Assembly (NCBI RefSeq): GCF_020786625.1
Contig: NZ_JAJGRC010000001.1
Span: 248,001 to 312,000 of the forward strand
Direction of reading: 5' to 3'
From: Salinicoccus sp. RF5
GTDB taxonomy: Bacteria > Bacillota > Bacilli > Staphylococcales > Salinicoccaceae
Length of the DNA stretch: 64,000 bases
The position numbers and the translations under genes were made by a program. The number at the start of each line of letters is the position of its first letter. Positions within the stretch are counted from its first letter, which is position 1. Shown in pieces: positions 1-9,282 of this stretch. Under the pieces are notes generated by a model, which was not told where the DNA came from, ran no database searches, and was given only the letters and a program-made list of their open reading frames with translations.

Positions 1-26
1 GAGTGCATCACTTGTGTATAGATCAG

Positions 27-60
27 AACAAGTCCGGCATTCCGCCGGGCTTGTTTTTTT
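27..60 (+). terminator. Rho-independent terminator before lysC, probable lysine-riboswitch expression platform
   Basis: A 12-bp stem (27-38 with 44-55, one G-U pair, 5-nt loop) is followed by an unbroken T run to 60. It ends only 24 nt before the lysC Shine-Dalgarno, so it terminates ahead of the operon rather than after it. Lysine-sensing L-box riboswitches control lysC/dap operons in Bacillus and S. aureus through exactly such a terminator. The aptamer would lie upstream of base 1 and cannot be seen, so the riboswitch assignment is inference; the terminator itself is clear. Confidence 0.75.
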
Positions 61-93
61 AGTTTGAGTGAGTGCTTCCCTACAGGAGGACAT

Positions 94-1296
94 ATGGAAA
101 CGAGCGTTTTGAAATTTGGAGGAACATCTGTCGGTGATTTCGACAAGATAAAGGAAATTGCGAATGAATTGAAATCAAGGGTGTCCAGGGGCGAGAAGCT
201 GATCGTCGTAGTCAGTGCAATGGGTGGTACTACAGATGAGCTGCTGTTGAACGCAAACAGCCTCTCCTCCACTCCCAAGGAGGATCATGTGGCACTGCTT
301 CTGACGACAGGAGAACAGCAGACGATCTCCTACCTCTCGATCATCCTCGATGACCTGGGCATCCGGACAAAGGCGATGACAGGCTATCAGGCAGGCATAA
401 AGACATTTGGCGGCCACATGAAAAGCAGGATCGCGGATATTGACCAGAAGCATCTGGAAGCCGCATTGGATAACCACGATGTCGTCGTAATCGCCGGATT
501 CCAGGGCATCAACGATGAAATGGAGATCACCACACTCGGCCGCGGAGGTTCCGACACGACAGCGGTGGCCATAGCAGCCCGGTGCAACATGCCGTGTGAA
601 ATATATACGGATGTGGATGGTGTCTATGCGACCGACCCGCGTGTATATGAAGAGGCAGGAAGGATCTATGAAATCACCTACGATGAAATGATGGAAATGA
701 GTGCCCTCGGGGCAGGCGTTCTTGAAACACGGTGCATAGAGATCGCAAAGAACCATTCGATCCCCCTCTACTTGGGCCGCACACTATCAGATGAGAAAGG
801 AACATGGATCATGGAAGATACACAAGTTCTCGAAAGGAAGGCAGTAACCGGTGTGGCGCTCGACAGTGACATCATTCATGTCACCCTGTACGAACCGGAA
901 AGGGAGTCGACCCTCATCTTCGATCTTTTCGAAAAGTTCGAGGCCCATGACATCAACATCGATATGATCTCCCAGGTGGTGAACAGTGAAGGGTTCCAGT
1001 TGTCCTTCACCGTCAAGGGAAATGAATCCTATCGCCTGGATGAGATATTCGAAGCGGTCGAACGCCTCCACCCGGAGATGGTGATGGATGTCAGGACAAA
1101 CCACTCAAAAGTTTCAATCATCGGTTCCGGGATGCGTGATATGACCGGTGTCGCCTCACGGGCGTTCATGGCATTGCAGCAGGCCGGCATCCCCTTCTAT
1201 CAGACGACGACTTCGGAAATCAGCATTTCCTATGTCGTGGATGGTGAAAAGGACAGGCAGGCAGTCGAAGTATTGGCGAAAAAATTCAATCTATAA
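94..1296 (+). CDS. lysC: Aspartate kinase LysC
   Basis: Phosphorylates L-aspartate, the first step of the aspartate pathway to diaminopimelate, lysine, threonine and methionine. The 400-residue product has the kinase signature KFGGTSVGD at residues 7-15, a glycine-rich LGRGGSDTTA segment near 150 and a C-terminal half that fits two ACT domains, the usual site of amino-acid feedback. The frame is open back to a TTG at 64, but the ATG at 94 is preceded by AGGAGG at 84-89 and starts the conserved sequence, so I use it. It is first in an eight-gene dap/lys operon and is probably controlled by the terminator/riboswitch just upstream. Feedback specificity (lysine alone or lysine plus threonine) cannot be read from sequence. 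Confidence 0.97.
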   Translation: METSVLKFGGTSVGDFDKIKEIANELKSRVSRGEKLIVVVSAMGGTTDELLLNANSLSSTPKEDHVALLLTTGEQQTISYLSIILDDLGIRTKAMTGYQAGIKTFGGHMKSRIADIDQKHLEAALDNHDVVVIAGFQGINDEMEITTLGRGGSDTTAVAIAARCNMPCEIYTDVDGVYATDPRVYEEAGRIYEITYDEMMEMSALGAGVLETRCIEIAKNHSIPLYLGRTLSDEKGTWIMEDTQVLERKAVTGVALDSDIIHVTLYEPERESTLIFDLFEKFEAHDINIDMISQVVNSEGFQLSFTVKGNESYRLDEIFEAVERLHPEMVMDVRTNHSKVSIIGSGMRDMTGVASRAFMALQQAGIPFYQTTTSEISISYVVDGEKDRQAVEVLAKKFNL

Positions 1297-1313
1297 AATC
1301 AGGAGGAATCATT

Positions 1314-2309
1314 ATGGTCAAGGTAGCAATAGTTGGAGCGACGGGTGTCGTCGGAAGTAAAATGATAGAAATGTTCGAACAGTACGAGATAGCAGCAGAT
1401 GAGCTTGTCCTCTTCTCTTCCCCACGATCTGCAGGCAAGGAGGTCGAGGTGCAGGGACAGATGTATACAGTCCGGGAATTGACTGAGGAAGCGGCAAAGG
1501 AAGGCTTCGATTATGTCATCATGAGTGCCGGCGGCGGTACAAGCAAGCACTTCGCCCCACTATTTGAAGAAGGCGGCGCGATTGTGATAGACAACTCAAG
1601 CCAATGGCGGATGCATGAGGACATCGACCTGATCGTACCGGAAATCAACAGGCCCGTCCTTGACCGCAGGATCATCGCCAACCCGAACTGCTCCACAATC
1701 CAGTCTGTTGTCGCCCTTCAGCCGCTGAAGGAGAAATTTGGCCTCAAGAGGGTGCATTACACGACATACCAGGCAGTATCCGGCTCGGGTGTCGGCGGCC
1801 TGCGCGACCTTGAAGAAGGGGCGAAGGGAGAAGCGCCGACGACCTACCCGCACCCAATCCATGATAATGTCCTTCCGCATATAGACGTCTTCCAGGAAGA
1901 TGGCTATACGAAAGAGGAAAGGAAGATGATCGACGAAACACAGAAGATCCTGAGCCAGCCAGACCTCGCCGTTACAGCAACTTGCGTCCGCGTACCTGTT
2001 ACAAACAGCCATGCCGTGCAGATCAACGTCACTCTGGACAAGGAAGCGACGGTCGAAGAAGTGCGTGAAGCATTCAAGGGCATTCCCCATATCAAACTGG
2101 TGGACAACCCGGAGAACAATGAGTATCCGACTCCCCTTGACAGCACTGGAAAAAGCGAAGTCTTCGTCGGGCGCATCCGCAAGGACGAGTCACTCGAAAA
2201 CACATTCCATATATGGTGTACAGCAGACAACCTTCTCAAAGGCGCAGCGCAGAATACGGTACAGATCCTAAAAATGATGATGGAAACGGAGAGTGTTCAA
2301 AATGGATAG
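1314..2309 (+). CDS. asd: Aspartate-semialdehyde dehydrogenase
   Basis: NADPH-dependent reduction of aspartyl phosphate to aspartate-4-semialdehyde, the branch-point metabolite between diaminopimelate and threonine/methionine synthesis. The 331-residue protein begins with a dinucleotide-binding motif (VAIVGATGVVG, residues 4-14) and has the catalytic cysteine at 126 in NPNCST. The length is typical of the Gram-positive family. It starts 17 nt after lysC with an AGGAGG ribosome site, and its stop overlaps the start of dapA by 8 nt, so the two are probably translationally coupled. Nothing is truncated or unusual. Confidence 0.97.
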   Translation: MVKVAIVGATGVVGSKMIEMFEQYEIAADELVLFSSPRSAGKEVEVQGQMYTVRELTEEAAKEGFDYVIMSAGGGTSKHFAPLFEEGGAIVIDNSSQWRMHEDIDLIVPEINRPVLDRRIIANPNCSTIQSVVALQPLKEKFGLKRVHYTTYQAVSGSGVGGLRDLEEGAKGEAPTTYPHPIHDNVLPHIDVFQEDGYTKEERKMIDETQKILSQPDLAVTATCVRVPVTNSHAVQINVTLDKEATVEEVREAFKGIPHIKLVDNPENNEYPTPLDSTGKSEVFVGRIRKDESLENTFHIWCTADNLLKGAAQNTVQILKMMMETESVQNG

Positions 2310-3198
2310 CGATATTATTTTTGAAGGTATTGGCGTAGCAATCACGACCCCTCTGACGAATGACGAAGTGGATTATGCGGCGTTCAGGAAGCATATCGAG
2401 TATCTGATCGACAACAATGTCCAGGCGATCATCGTAAATGGTACAACCGGCGAGTCCCCTACACTGTCTTCAGAGGAAGCGCGCGAACTGCTCAAGGTGG
2501 GTGTGGATACGGTCGCAGGCAGGGTTCCTGTCATCGCAGGCACCGGTACAAACTCGACCCGTGCCAGCATAGAACTGTCCAAATATGCAGCAGAGATCGG
2601 CGCAGATGCCTTGATGCTCATTACGCCCTACTACAACAAAAGCAATCAGAGCGGCCTCTATCAGCATTTCACCAAAATTGCAGACAGCACGGAGCTTCCG
2701 GTCGTCCTCTACAACGTCCCTGGCAGGACGGGCATGACCATCGAGCCGGATACGGTTGCAGAACTGAGCAGGCATCCGCACATCGTGGCATTGAAAGATG
2801 CTGTGGGCAACCTCGAATACACCAAAGAAGTGCTCGAACTGACGTCAGACCAGAATTTCATCCTTTACAGCGGTAATGACGACAATATGCACGATTTCTG
2901 CCAGCTGGGTGGAAAAGGACTGATTTCGGTCGTCGGCAACATCATTCCGGGCGAGCTTCAGGAAGTCTATGAAAGCATAAAGAATGGCAGCGGGGATTCA
3001 CAAGAGAAGTTCGACGCCCTGATGCCGATGATCGAAGCCGTACAGGTGGATGTCAATCCGATTCCTGTCAAAGCGATGACGAGTGAACTTGGTTTCGGCA
3101 ATTATGAACTCAGGTTGCCGCTTGTTCCCCTCGAAGAGGAGGCATTGAATGAAGTGATTCAGACAATGAGAAAATTCAAGGAGGGTTCCTTCGTATGA
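2302..3198 (+). CDS. dapA: 4-hydroxy-tetrahydrodipicolinate synthase DapA
   Basis: Condenses pyruvate with aspartate semialdehyde, the committed step to diaminopimelate. This is a TIM-barrel class I aldolase-like enzyme of 298 residues. The Schiff-base lysine is K165 in ALKDAVGN, Y137 lies in YNVPGRTG, and the GTTGE motif is at 47-51. A GTG at 2293 is also in frame, but the ATG at 2302 has GGAG upstream at suitable spacing and opens the normal N terminus. The gene overlaps asd by 8 nt and dapB by 4 nt, so expression follows the operon. Confidence 0.96.
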   Translation: MDSDIIFEGIGVAITTPLTNDEVDYAAFRKHIEYLIDNNVQAIIVNGTTGESPTLSSEEARELLKVGVDTVAGRVPVIAGTGTNSTRASIELSKYAAEIGADALMLITPYYNKSNQSGLYQHFTKIADSTELPVVLYNVPGRTGMTIEPDTVAELSRHPHIVALKDAVGNLEYTKEVLELTSDQNFILYSGNDDNMHDFCQLGGKGLISVVGNIIPGELQEVYESIKNGSGDSQEKFDALMPMIEAVQVDVNPIPVKAMTSELGFGNYELRLPLVPLEEEALNEVIQTMRKFKEGSFV

Positions 3199-3923
3199 AG
3201 ATCCTTCTCATAGGCTACGGCACAATGAACAAAATCACAGCAAGACTTGCCGAGGAAGAGGGTCATGAGATAGTCGGAATCATCGCAGGCAGCGGCAAGG
3301 ATGCCCCCTACCCTGCGTTCGGGACGATTGACGCGGCAGAGGCCGATGTCGCTATCGACTTCTCGCATCCAGAGCTTCTGCTCCCACTGCTTGAGGATGA
3401 GGTGAAGACGCCCCTCGTAATCGCCACGACGGGGCAGAAGGAGGAAATCGTCTCCATACTGAAGGAAAAAAGCACTTCCCTGCCGGTATTCTTCAGTGCC
3501 AATATGAGCTACGGTGTCCATGTGATGAATACGCTGCTCAAGAAGGCGTTGACGATGCTGGATGAATTCGACCTGGAGATGGTGGAACGCCACCACAACA
3601 AAAAGGTCGATGCACCAAGCGGCACCCTCGTCAAGCTGCTGGATACGGCTCTGGAGCACCGCGATGAAAGTTATCCGGTCTATGACAGATCCAATGTCCA
3701 CGAGAAGCGGAAGAAGGAAGAAATCGGCGTCAGTGCGATCCGTGGCGGTTCCATTGTAGGTACGCATGATGTTATATTTGCCAAAGATGATGAAGTCATC
3801 GAAATCACCCATCAGGCGCAATCCAAGGAAATATTTGCGAATGGCGCACTCAAGGCCGCAAATGTCCTGGTCAATCGTCCGAACGGCTTTTACGACTACA
3901 ATAATTTATTCGAGGAGAGATAG
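3195..3923 (+). CDS. dapB: 4-hydroxy-tetrahydrodipicolinate reductase DapB
   Basis: NAD(P)H-dependent reductase giving tetrahydrodipicolinate. The 242-residue protein has an N-terminal nucleotide-binding motif (GYGTMN, residues 7-12), the ATTGQ segment near 77-81 and the family signature [14 protein letters not shown] at about 131-144, with the histidine pair and lysine that act on the substrate. Its start codon sits in an ATGA overlap with the dapA stop. At 242 residues it is slightly shorter than the roughly 265-270 of Bacillus enzymes but matches staphylococcal forms. All conserved blocks are present. Confidence 0.95.
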   Translation: MKILLIGYGTMNKITARLAEEEGHEIVGIIAGSGKDAPYPAFGTIDAAEADVAIDFSHPELLLPLLEDEVKTPLVIATTGQKEEIVSILKEKSTSLPVFFSANMSYGVHVMNTLLKKALTMLDEFDLEMVERHHNKKVDAPSGTLVKLLDTALEHRDESYPVYDRSNVHEKRKKEEIGVSAIRGGSIVGTHDVIFAKDDEVIEITHQAQSKEIFANGALKAANVLVNRPNGFYDYNNLFEER

Positions 3924-3927
3924 GAAA

Positions 3928-4644
3928 ATGGAAAACTTTACAGCAGAAGAAATCATCCAGTACATCAGTAATGCACACAAGGTGACGCCAGTGAAAGTCT
4001 ACGTCAACGGAAACTTTGAAGGCGTGGAATTCCCGGATACACTCAAGGTGTTCGGCAGCGAAACATCAAAGACGATCTTTGCAGATCTGGCGGACTGGAA
4101 AGCATTTGAAGAGTACAACAAGGACATCATCACAGACATTGAAGTTGAAATGGACAGAAGGAACTCTGCGATTCCGCTGAAAGACCTGTCAGAAACAAAT
4201 GCACGCATAGAGCCGGGCGCGTTCATCCGTGAGAATGCAGTGATTGAAGATGGTGCAGTCGTCATGATGGGTGCAACGATCAATATCGGTGCAATCGTCG
4301 GTGAAGGCACTATGGTTGATATGAATGCCTCCCTCGGCGGACGTGCTGTTACAGGGAAGAATGTCCATGTGGGTGCAGGATCGGTACTCGCCGGCGTCAT
4401 AGAGCCGCCAAGTGCTTCCCCGGTAGTCATTGAAGATGATGTTCTGATCGGTGCAAATGCCGTCATCCTTGAAGGTGTAAGAGTTGGAAAAGGTGCGATT
4501 GTAGCGGCAGGCGCAATTGTTACGGATGATGTTCCAGCAGGAGCGGTTGTAGCAGGCACACCTGCAAAAGTCATCAAGCAGTCCCAGGATGTTGACAGCT
4601 CCAAGAGGGAAATCGTTTCAGCTCTGAGGAAGCTTAATGACTGA
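3928..4644 (+). CDS. dapH: Tetrahydrodipicolinate N-acetyltransferase DapH
   Basis: Acetyl-CoA-dependent acetylation of tetrahydrodipicolinate, the step that commits this organism to the N-acetyl branch of diaminopimelate synthesis rather than the succinyl branch. The 238-residue protein has a short alpha/beta N-terminal domain followed by a left-handed beta helix made of hexapeptide repeats (about 85-210; for example [21 protein letters not shown]). I use the ATG at 3928, five bases after the dapB stop, because MENFTAEEI is the conserved N terminus; an in-frame extension to 3766 lies inside dapB. S. aureus genomes often label this gene dapD, but the protein is of the acetylase type. Confidence 0.93.
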   Translation: MENFTAEEIIQYISNAHKVTPVKVYVNGNFEGVEFPDTLKVFGSETSKTIFADLADWKAFEEYNKDIITDIEVEMDRRNSAIPLKDLSETNARIEPGAFIRENAVIEDGAVVMMGATINIGAIVGEGTMVDMNASLGGRAVTGKNVHVGAGSVLAGVIEPPSASPVVIEDDVLIGANAVILEGVRVGKGAIVAAGAIVTDDVPAGAVVAGTPAKVIKQSQDVDSSKREIVSALRKLND

Positions 4645-5773
4645 TCTTGAATTTGTGACTGAACACAGACGGATGCTGCATCAGCATCCTGAAACGAGCA
4701 TGCAGGAGTATAGGACGACCGAATACATCATTGAATTCCTGCAGCAGATGGAAATACCTTTTGAACGGCCTCTTGAAACAGGGGCCGTTGCTCATCTCTC
4801 AGGAAACTCCAATCGGACGATCGCCTTCAGAGCGGATATAGATGCCCTGCCGATACAGGAGGAGAATGATGTATCCTACCGCAGCACAGAAGATCATGCC
4901 ATGCATGCGTGTGGGCATGACGGCCATACGGCGGCCCTGATGCTTTTTGCCAAACGCTGTAAAGCTTTGCATGATGCAGGAGAACTGAAGCATAATGTCA
5001 TATTCATTTTCCAGCCTTCCGAGGAGACAGCGGCAGGCGCCAATCAGCTGATTGATGCATGGCAGCCTGAGGAAGAAATCGAAGCGGTGTTCGGTGTCCA
5101 TATGATGCCGAATGAGGATGAGGGCAAAGTGGTGCTCCGGGATGGCGAAATCACTGCAAGTGCAACTGAGTTCCGTTTCTACGTGGATGGACGGTCGGCC
5201 CATGTGGCGGCGAAGCATGACGGTGTATCAGCGATAGAGACACTGCTTCACCTCACGACGCAGCTGACACAGCTCCAGCACTTCCACCTGAATGGGCTGA
5301 ACCGAAACATCATCCATATCGGAAACTTGAATGCAGGTGAAGCCATCAACACTGTTGCAAGCAGAGGCTACCTCGAAGGTACGATACGGACTTATGAGAT
5401 GACGGATCTTGAGGCGATAAAGGAACGGATGGAAACATTAGCCCGCACGGCCACTGAACTGTTCAGCTCCAAGGTGGAGGTCACCTTCAATGAGGGTTAT
5501 CCGCCGGTGATGAATGTGGATGCGCTGAGGCCGTCTGTAGAAGCGGCCCTGACTGCCATCGATATTAACATCATCGACAGTGAAAAACCCTACCTGTTCG
5601 GGGAGGACTTCAGTTTCTACAACCGGATTGCGCCCTCCTATTTCATATTTTTCGGAAGCCGTAATGAGGAGAAGGGATTTACAAGCAGCCTGCATACATC
5701 GACATTCGATTTCGATGAAGCGGTATTGGTGAAAGTCGCAGATTATTATGAAGCACTGATGGAAGAATTATAA
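4637..5773 (+). CDS. N-acetyldiaminopimelate deacetylase (M20 family)
   Basis: A metallo-amidohydrolase that removes acetate from N-acetyl-LL-diaminopimelate after transamination, acting as partner of DapH. The 378-residue product has the M20 metal-binding signature HACGHDGHT near residues 89-97, an early HQHPE block and a dimerisation insert in the middle. The start overlaps the dapH stop by 8 nt. Homologues in this position are often misnamed hippurate hydrolase (hipO) or carboxypeptidase; the operon context favours the diaminopimelate role. The matching aminotransferase is not in the operon and must be encoded elsewhere. Confidence 0.9.
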   Translation: MTDLEFVTEHRRMLHQHPETSMQEYRTTEYIIEFLQQMEIPFERPLETGAVAHLSGNSNRTIAFRADIDALPIQEENDVSYRSTEDHAMHACGHDGHTAALMLFAKRCKALHDAGELKHNVIFIFQPSEETAAGANQLIDAWQPEEEIEAVFGVHMMPNEDEGKVVLRDGEITASATEFRFYVDGRSAHVAAKHDGVSAIETLLHLTTQLTQLQHFHLNGLNRNIIHIGNLNAGEAINTVASRGYLEGTIRTYEMTDLEAIKERMETLARTATELFSSKVEVTFNEGYPPVMNVDALRPSVEAALTAIDINIIDSEKPYLFGEDFSFYNRIAPSYFIFFGSRNEEKGFTSSLHTSTFDFDEAVLVKVADYYEALMEEL

Positions 5774-5789
5774 GAAGGAAGTGGATGGA

Positions 5790-6878
5790 ATGGGTGGCAT
5801 ACTCACAATAGACAGAAAACAGTTCATACAGACAGCCGAAGCGGCAACAGTAGGCAAAGATGTCATAGCTGTTGTCAAAAACAACGCATACAATTATGGT
5901 CTGGAATTTTCAGTAAGGGCATTTCTTGAGGCTGGCATCCATTCGTTCGCTACCACTTCAATGGATGAAGCGCTTGAGATCAGGAGGATTTCAAGCGAGG
6001 CGATGGTTTTCCTGATGAATCCGACCTATGAACTTGATACCGTCAGGGAGAATGGCTTCCATATCACCCTGCCCTCCCTCGAATATTATCATGAGTATAG
6101 GGAGGCGCTCTCCGGCATCAGTGTACATCTGGAATATGCAGGGCTCTTCAACCGTTCCGGCTTCAGCACATCTGAAGAGATGGTTGAAGTCATCAATGAT
6201 GCCCATGCCCTCCCCCGGCATGCAAGGGTGGATATTGCAGGCATCTGGACCCACTTCGGCTATGCCGATGAACTGGATATGGAAGAATACGAAGTGGAAA
6301 GGGAATTATGGATGACGCTCCTTTCAGATGTCCTGGCGACAGGACATGAGTTCGATTATATCCATTCCCAGAACAGTGCAAGCTTTGCGCGTGACGGCCT
6401 GTTCAATGGCCACACCCATCTGAGGCTCGGCATCGCCCTGTACGGCTCACGACCCTATGCATCACTGCCTGCCGAAAATTACATGCAGAGTCTGACTCTG
6501 AAGGCGCCGATCGTCCAGCTGAGAAGACTTTCAGCCAACCAGAAGTGCGGTTACGGCGGGAGCTACCAGCCTGAAAACGATGCAAAGATCGCAGTGGTCG
6601 ATATCGGCTATGGGGACGGCATCCTGAGAAAGCGCGCCGACTTCGACTGCATGATCAATGGGAAACGCTATGCGATCAAGGCTTTGATGATGAGCCATAT
6701 GATTGTGGAAGTGGATGAAGATGTGACACTTGATGACGAAGTCATCATGTACAGCAATGATCTGCGGATCGACGACTACACGGCACTGGGTGCAGGGGCA
6801 AATTCCGAGCAACTGGGTGCGCTGAACTACAACTCTCTAAAAAAGGTGATTTTAAATGACACTAGCGTATATCAATGA
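5790..6878 (+). CDS. alr2: Alanine racemase family protein of the dap operon (Alr2 type)
   Basis: A PLP enzyme of the alanine racemase fold, 362 residues. The PLP lysine is K30 in AVVKNNAYNYG, and a tyrosine in CGYGGSY near residue 252 is placed like the second catalytic base. The whole protein resembles the second racemase (Alr2) that sits at this spot in the S. aureus dap operon rather than the canonical Alr beside acpS. Both GTG (5781) and ATG (5790) are possible; AAGGA at 5775-5779 is better spaced for the ATG. It overlaps lysA by 23 nt. Racemase activity is expected from the family, but its contribution to D-alanine supply relative to a main Alr is unknown. Confidence 0.88.
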   Translation: MGGILTIDRKQFIQTAEAATVGKDVIAVVKNNAYNYGLEFSVRAFLEAGIHSFATTSMDEALEIRRISSEAMVFLMNPTYELDTVRENGFHITLPSLEYYHEYREALSGISVHLEYAGLFNRSGFSTSEEMVEVINDAHALPRHARVDIAGIWTHFGYADELDMEEYEVERELWMTLLSDVLATGHEFDYIHSQNSASFARDGLFNGHTHLRLGIALYGSRPYASLPAENYMQSLTLKAPIVQLRRLSANQKCGYGGSYQPENDAKIAVVDIGYGDGILRKRADFDCMINGKRYAIKALMMSHMIVEVDEDVTLDDEVIMYSNDLRIDDYTALGAGANSEQLGALNYNSLKKVILNDTSVYQ

Positions 6879-8118
6879 TGAACTGCACTTGAACGGCCAT
6901 TCCCTGAAAGGTTTGGCAGCACAGTATGGGACTCCCCTATTCGTCTATGACGAAGATGCACTTCGCAGCCAATGCAGAAGGTTCCACAGTGTTTTTGAAG
7001 GGGAAGCGCTGGATTATTCCATTTCGTATGCTTCAAAAGCCTTCACTTCCATACAGATGGTCAAACTTCTTGAAGAGGAGAATATGAAGCTAGACGTCGT
7101 TTCTGCGGGTGAGCTCTATACGGCACTCGAGGCAGGATTCCCGGCTGCAGACATACACTTCCATGGAAACAACAAGACGGCTGAAGAAATCGAATATGCA
7201 CTTGAAATGGGTATCGGCCTGTTCGTGGTGGATGCGGTGGATGAAGTCGCGCTGATCGACAGGTTGGCTGATCACCCTGTGGACGTGCTGCTCAGAATCA
7301 ATCCGGGCATCGATGTAAACACACATTCCTATATCCAGACCGGCCAGGAAGACAGCAAGTTCGGACTGTCGATCCACAATGGTACTGCTGAAGCGGCAAT
7401 CGACATGATACATAAAAGCGACAAGTTGAATTTCAAGGGCGTCCATTATCATCTGGGCTCGCAGATCTCGGAAGAAGGTCCTTTCCTGAAAGCACTCGAT
7501 GTCGTTTTCGAATGGCTGTCCAACGCCTCCATCGATGTTGAGATATTGAATATGGGCGGCGGCTATGGTGTCCGCTACACTGAAGCGGATGTAAGGTTTC
7601 CTATCGAGGAAGGCTTCTCAAGGATCATCAGTAAGCTGAAGACCCTTGCTGCCGAATATGACATCGCCCTCCCCTACATCATGATAGAGCCTGGACGTTC
7701 AATTGCGGCAGAAGCCGGTACGACCATTTATGAAGTTGGGGTCGTAAAGGATATTCCAGGCGTCTCAAGGTATGTATCGATTGATGGCGGAATGAGTGAT
7801 CACATACGGACGCCACTGTATGATGCCGAATATGAGGTGTTGACTGTAGAGGCCGGTGACGGGGAAAGCATCGATTCACATGTCGTTGGCAAGCTGTGTG
7901 AATCTGGAGATATCATCGGCAAAAACCTTCCTCTTCCGGAGGACATCAGCCGAGGTGATCTGGTTGCGGTCGCTACCACAGGGGCCTACCACTACTCCAT
8001 GGCTTCAAATTACAATCAGATGAGGAAACCGGCTGTCGTATTCGTCACTGAGGACAATGTAAGGGAAGTCATCAGGAGACAGAGTCTGAAACAGCTTGTT
8101 CAAAACGATGTGTTATAA
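6856..8118 (+). CDS. lysA: Diaminopimelate decarboxylase LysA
   Basis: Decarboxylates meso-diaminopimelate to L-lysine, the last step of the pathway. This is a fold-III PLP enzyme of 420 residues. The PLP-binding lysine is K61 in SYASKAFTS, HYHLGSQI follows around residue 197, and CESGDIIG near residue 350 supplies the active-site cysteine from the partner subunit. The start lies inside the end of alr2. A strong terminator follows directly, so lysA closes the dap operon. Confidence 0.96.
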   Translation: MTLAYINDELHLNGHSLKGLAAQYGTPLFVYDEDALRSQCRRFHSVFEGEALDYSISYASKAFTSIQMVKLLEEENMKLDVVSAGELYTALEAGFPAADIHFHGNNKTAEEIEYALEMGIGLFVVDAVDEVALIDRLADHPVDVLLRINPGIDVNTHSYIQTGQEDSKFGLSIHNGTAEAAIDMIHKSDKLNFKGVHYHLGSQISEEGPFLKALDVVFEWLSNASIDVEILNMGGGYGVRYTEADVRFPIEEGFSRIISKLKTLAAEYDIALPYIMIEPGRSIAAEAGTTIYEVGVVKDIPGVSRYVSIDGGMSDHIRTPLYDAEYEVLTVEAGDGESIDSHVVGKLCESGDIIGKNLPLPEDISRGDLVAVATTGAYHYSMASNYNQMRKPAVVFVTEDNVREVIRRQSLKQLVQNDVL

Positions 8119-8122
8119 AATA

Positions 8123-8146
8123 AAAAGAGCCCGTGGGCTCTTTTTT
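8123..8146 (+). terminator. Terminator of the dap/lys operon
   Basis: A perfect AAAAGAGCCC / GGGCTCTTTT hairpin with a 3-nt loop begins 5 nt after the lysA stop and ends in a T run. It faces the cspA terminator, so the two convergent transcripts are separated. Confidence 0.85.
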
Positions 8147-8151
8147 AATAT

Positions 8152-8178
8152 AAAAAAACCTGGGACAAGCCCAGGTTT
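8152..8178 (-). terminator. Terminator of cspA
   Basis: An 8-bp stem AACCTGGG / CCCAGGTT (8157-8164 with 8170-8177) with a 5-nt loop, followed on the minus strand by seven T residues (8152-8158). It lies about 37 nt past the cspA stop. Confidence 0.85.
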
Positions 8179-8214
8179 GGATGATACAAATCAATTTTTT
8201 TAAATAGATTTATA

Positions 8215-8415
8215 TTAGAGTTTAACAACGTTTGCAGCTTGTGGGCCGCGGTCGCCTTCAACAACTTCGAATTCTACAGACTGACCTTCTTCAAGGGATT
8301 TGTATCCTTCTTGGTTGATAGCGGAGAAGTGTACGAATACGTCGTTTTCACCCTCGATTTCGATGAAGCCAAAACCTTTTTCTGCATTGAACCATTTTAC
8401 TGTACCTTGTTTCAT
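8215..8415 (-). CDS. cspA: Cold-shock protein CspA
   Basis: A 66-residue single-strand nucleic-acid-binding OB-fold protein that acts as an RNA chaperone. RNP1 (KGFGFI, residues 13-18) and RNP2 (VFVHF, 26-30) are both intact. The ribosome site GGAGG stands about 8 nt before the ATG. The promoter described at 8519-8547 predicts an untranslated leader of roughly 100 nt, a usual feature of thermoregulated csp genes. It is monocistronic, with its own terminator downstream. Confidence 0.97.
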   Translation of the reverse strand: MKQGTVKWFNAEKGFGFIEIEGENDVFVHFSAINQEGYKSLEEGQSVEFEVVEGDRGPQAANVVKL

Positions 8416-8518
8416 TAATTAAATCCTCCAGTGACGATATTCAATAGCATAACCCATATAGCATAGAAATGTATGGTACATACAATTTCTTATATGGAGA
8501 ATACTTATTGATATCTCA

Positions 8519-8547
8519 ATTATAAGGCATATGAGCCGGATTTGCAA
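8519..8547 (-). promoter_or_regulatory. cspA promoter
   Basis: On the minus strand TTGCAA (8547-8542) and a perfect TATAAT (8524-8519) are separated by 17 nt. Transcription would start near 8512 and leave about 97 nt of leader. That leader contains a small hairpin, TGTATG-TAC-CATACA (around 8470-8485), possibly a cold-responsive structure. Confidence 0.65.
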
Positions 8548-8594
8548 ATCATTCTTTATCTATTTTATAATTTTTTATGAATATTCTAATAATA

Positions 8595-8885
8595 TTATGC
8601 AATTAATTCCCCGTCTTTAAGCATCATCGGTGTATAGAAAATCTGGAGATCTTCCCCGCAGTCTTCACAATTCTCCATCTCACAGCTATTGAAGAAGGCA
8701 AGAAGGCTGTATTTTCCTTCTTTGAATGAATGGAACTGTTCTTTCATTTTCTGTATGAGGTCCCTGTATGCGTCTTTCATCGCAGTTTCGGACTCATAGC
8801 TGAACTGCCTAATGATGTCCTCCTGCCATCCCTCAAAAAGCCACCAGCCTTCATAATCCGCCCTGAGTATGACAATCTTAAACAT
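8595..8885 (-). CDS. DUF1033 family protein
   Basis: A 96-residue soluble protein that I recognise as the DUF1033 family found beside cspA in staphylococci. Aromatic residues dominate the N terminus (YEGWWLFEGW, residues 11-20), and a cysteine pattern CEMENCEDC lies at about 68-76, which might bind a metal; that is inference. There is no signal or membrane segment. The gene is divergent from acyP and upstream of cspA with a 179-nt gap that contains the cspA promoter. I see no clear terminator after it. Function unknown. Confidence 0.75.
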   Translation of the reverse strand: MFKIVILRADYEGWWLFEGWQEDIIRQFSYESETAMKDAYRDLIQKMKEQFHSFKEGKYSLLAFFNSCEMENCEDCGEDLQIFYTPMMLKDGELIA

Positions 8886-8987
8886 TTTAAAAACTCCATT
8901 CGCGTTTGATAATATATGTATTATATACGCGTATAATTCGCATTATCAAGCGAAAAATCCTATAATATAGTATAAGAGGTGTTGCAA

Positions 8988-9257
8988 ATGGAATCAAGAA
9001 TGATAATCGTATCCGGACGTGTCCAGGGGGTCGGTTTCAGATATTCGACAAAAGTCATTGCAGATCGGCTGAACATCACCGGATATGCAGCAAATGTCCG
9101 GGACTATGTGGAAATACTTGCCACAGGGTCGGAAGCGGATCTGGATGAGTTCGTACGGCAAGTCGCAGAAGGCGCCTCCCCTGCTTCGAATGTTGATGAC
9201 TATTCGGTCAAGACAATCCCCCTGGAAGACGGCTATGACAGATTTGTAACCAAATAG
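8988..9257 (+). CDS. acyP: Acylphosphatase
   Basis: A small (89-residue) enzyme hydrolysing carboxyl-phosphate bonds such as those in acetyl phosphate or 1,3-bisphosphoglycerate. The signature GRVQGVGFRYS (10-20) carries the catalytic arginine R18, and N36 in YAANVRD is the second catalytic residue. I chose the ATG at 8988, which follows AAGAGGTG with 6-nt spacing, over an in-frame GTG at 8979. A TATAAT at 8961-8966 is a plausible -10, but a good -35 is not visible. It heads a short plus-strand group with xpaC and telA. Confidence 0.95.
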   Translation: MESRMIIVSGRVQGVGFRYSTKVIADRLNITGYAANVRDYVEILATGSEADLDEFVRQVAEGASPASNVDDYSVKTIPLEDGYDRFVTK

Positions 9258-9282
9258 TATTGACTGAAGGTGTAATCCAAAA

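Noticed and set aside
175-756. 193-codon minus-strand open frame inside lysC
   Set aside because: Fully antisense to a highly conserved kinase; no ribosome site and no recognisable protein. A codon-bias shadow.
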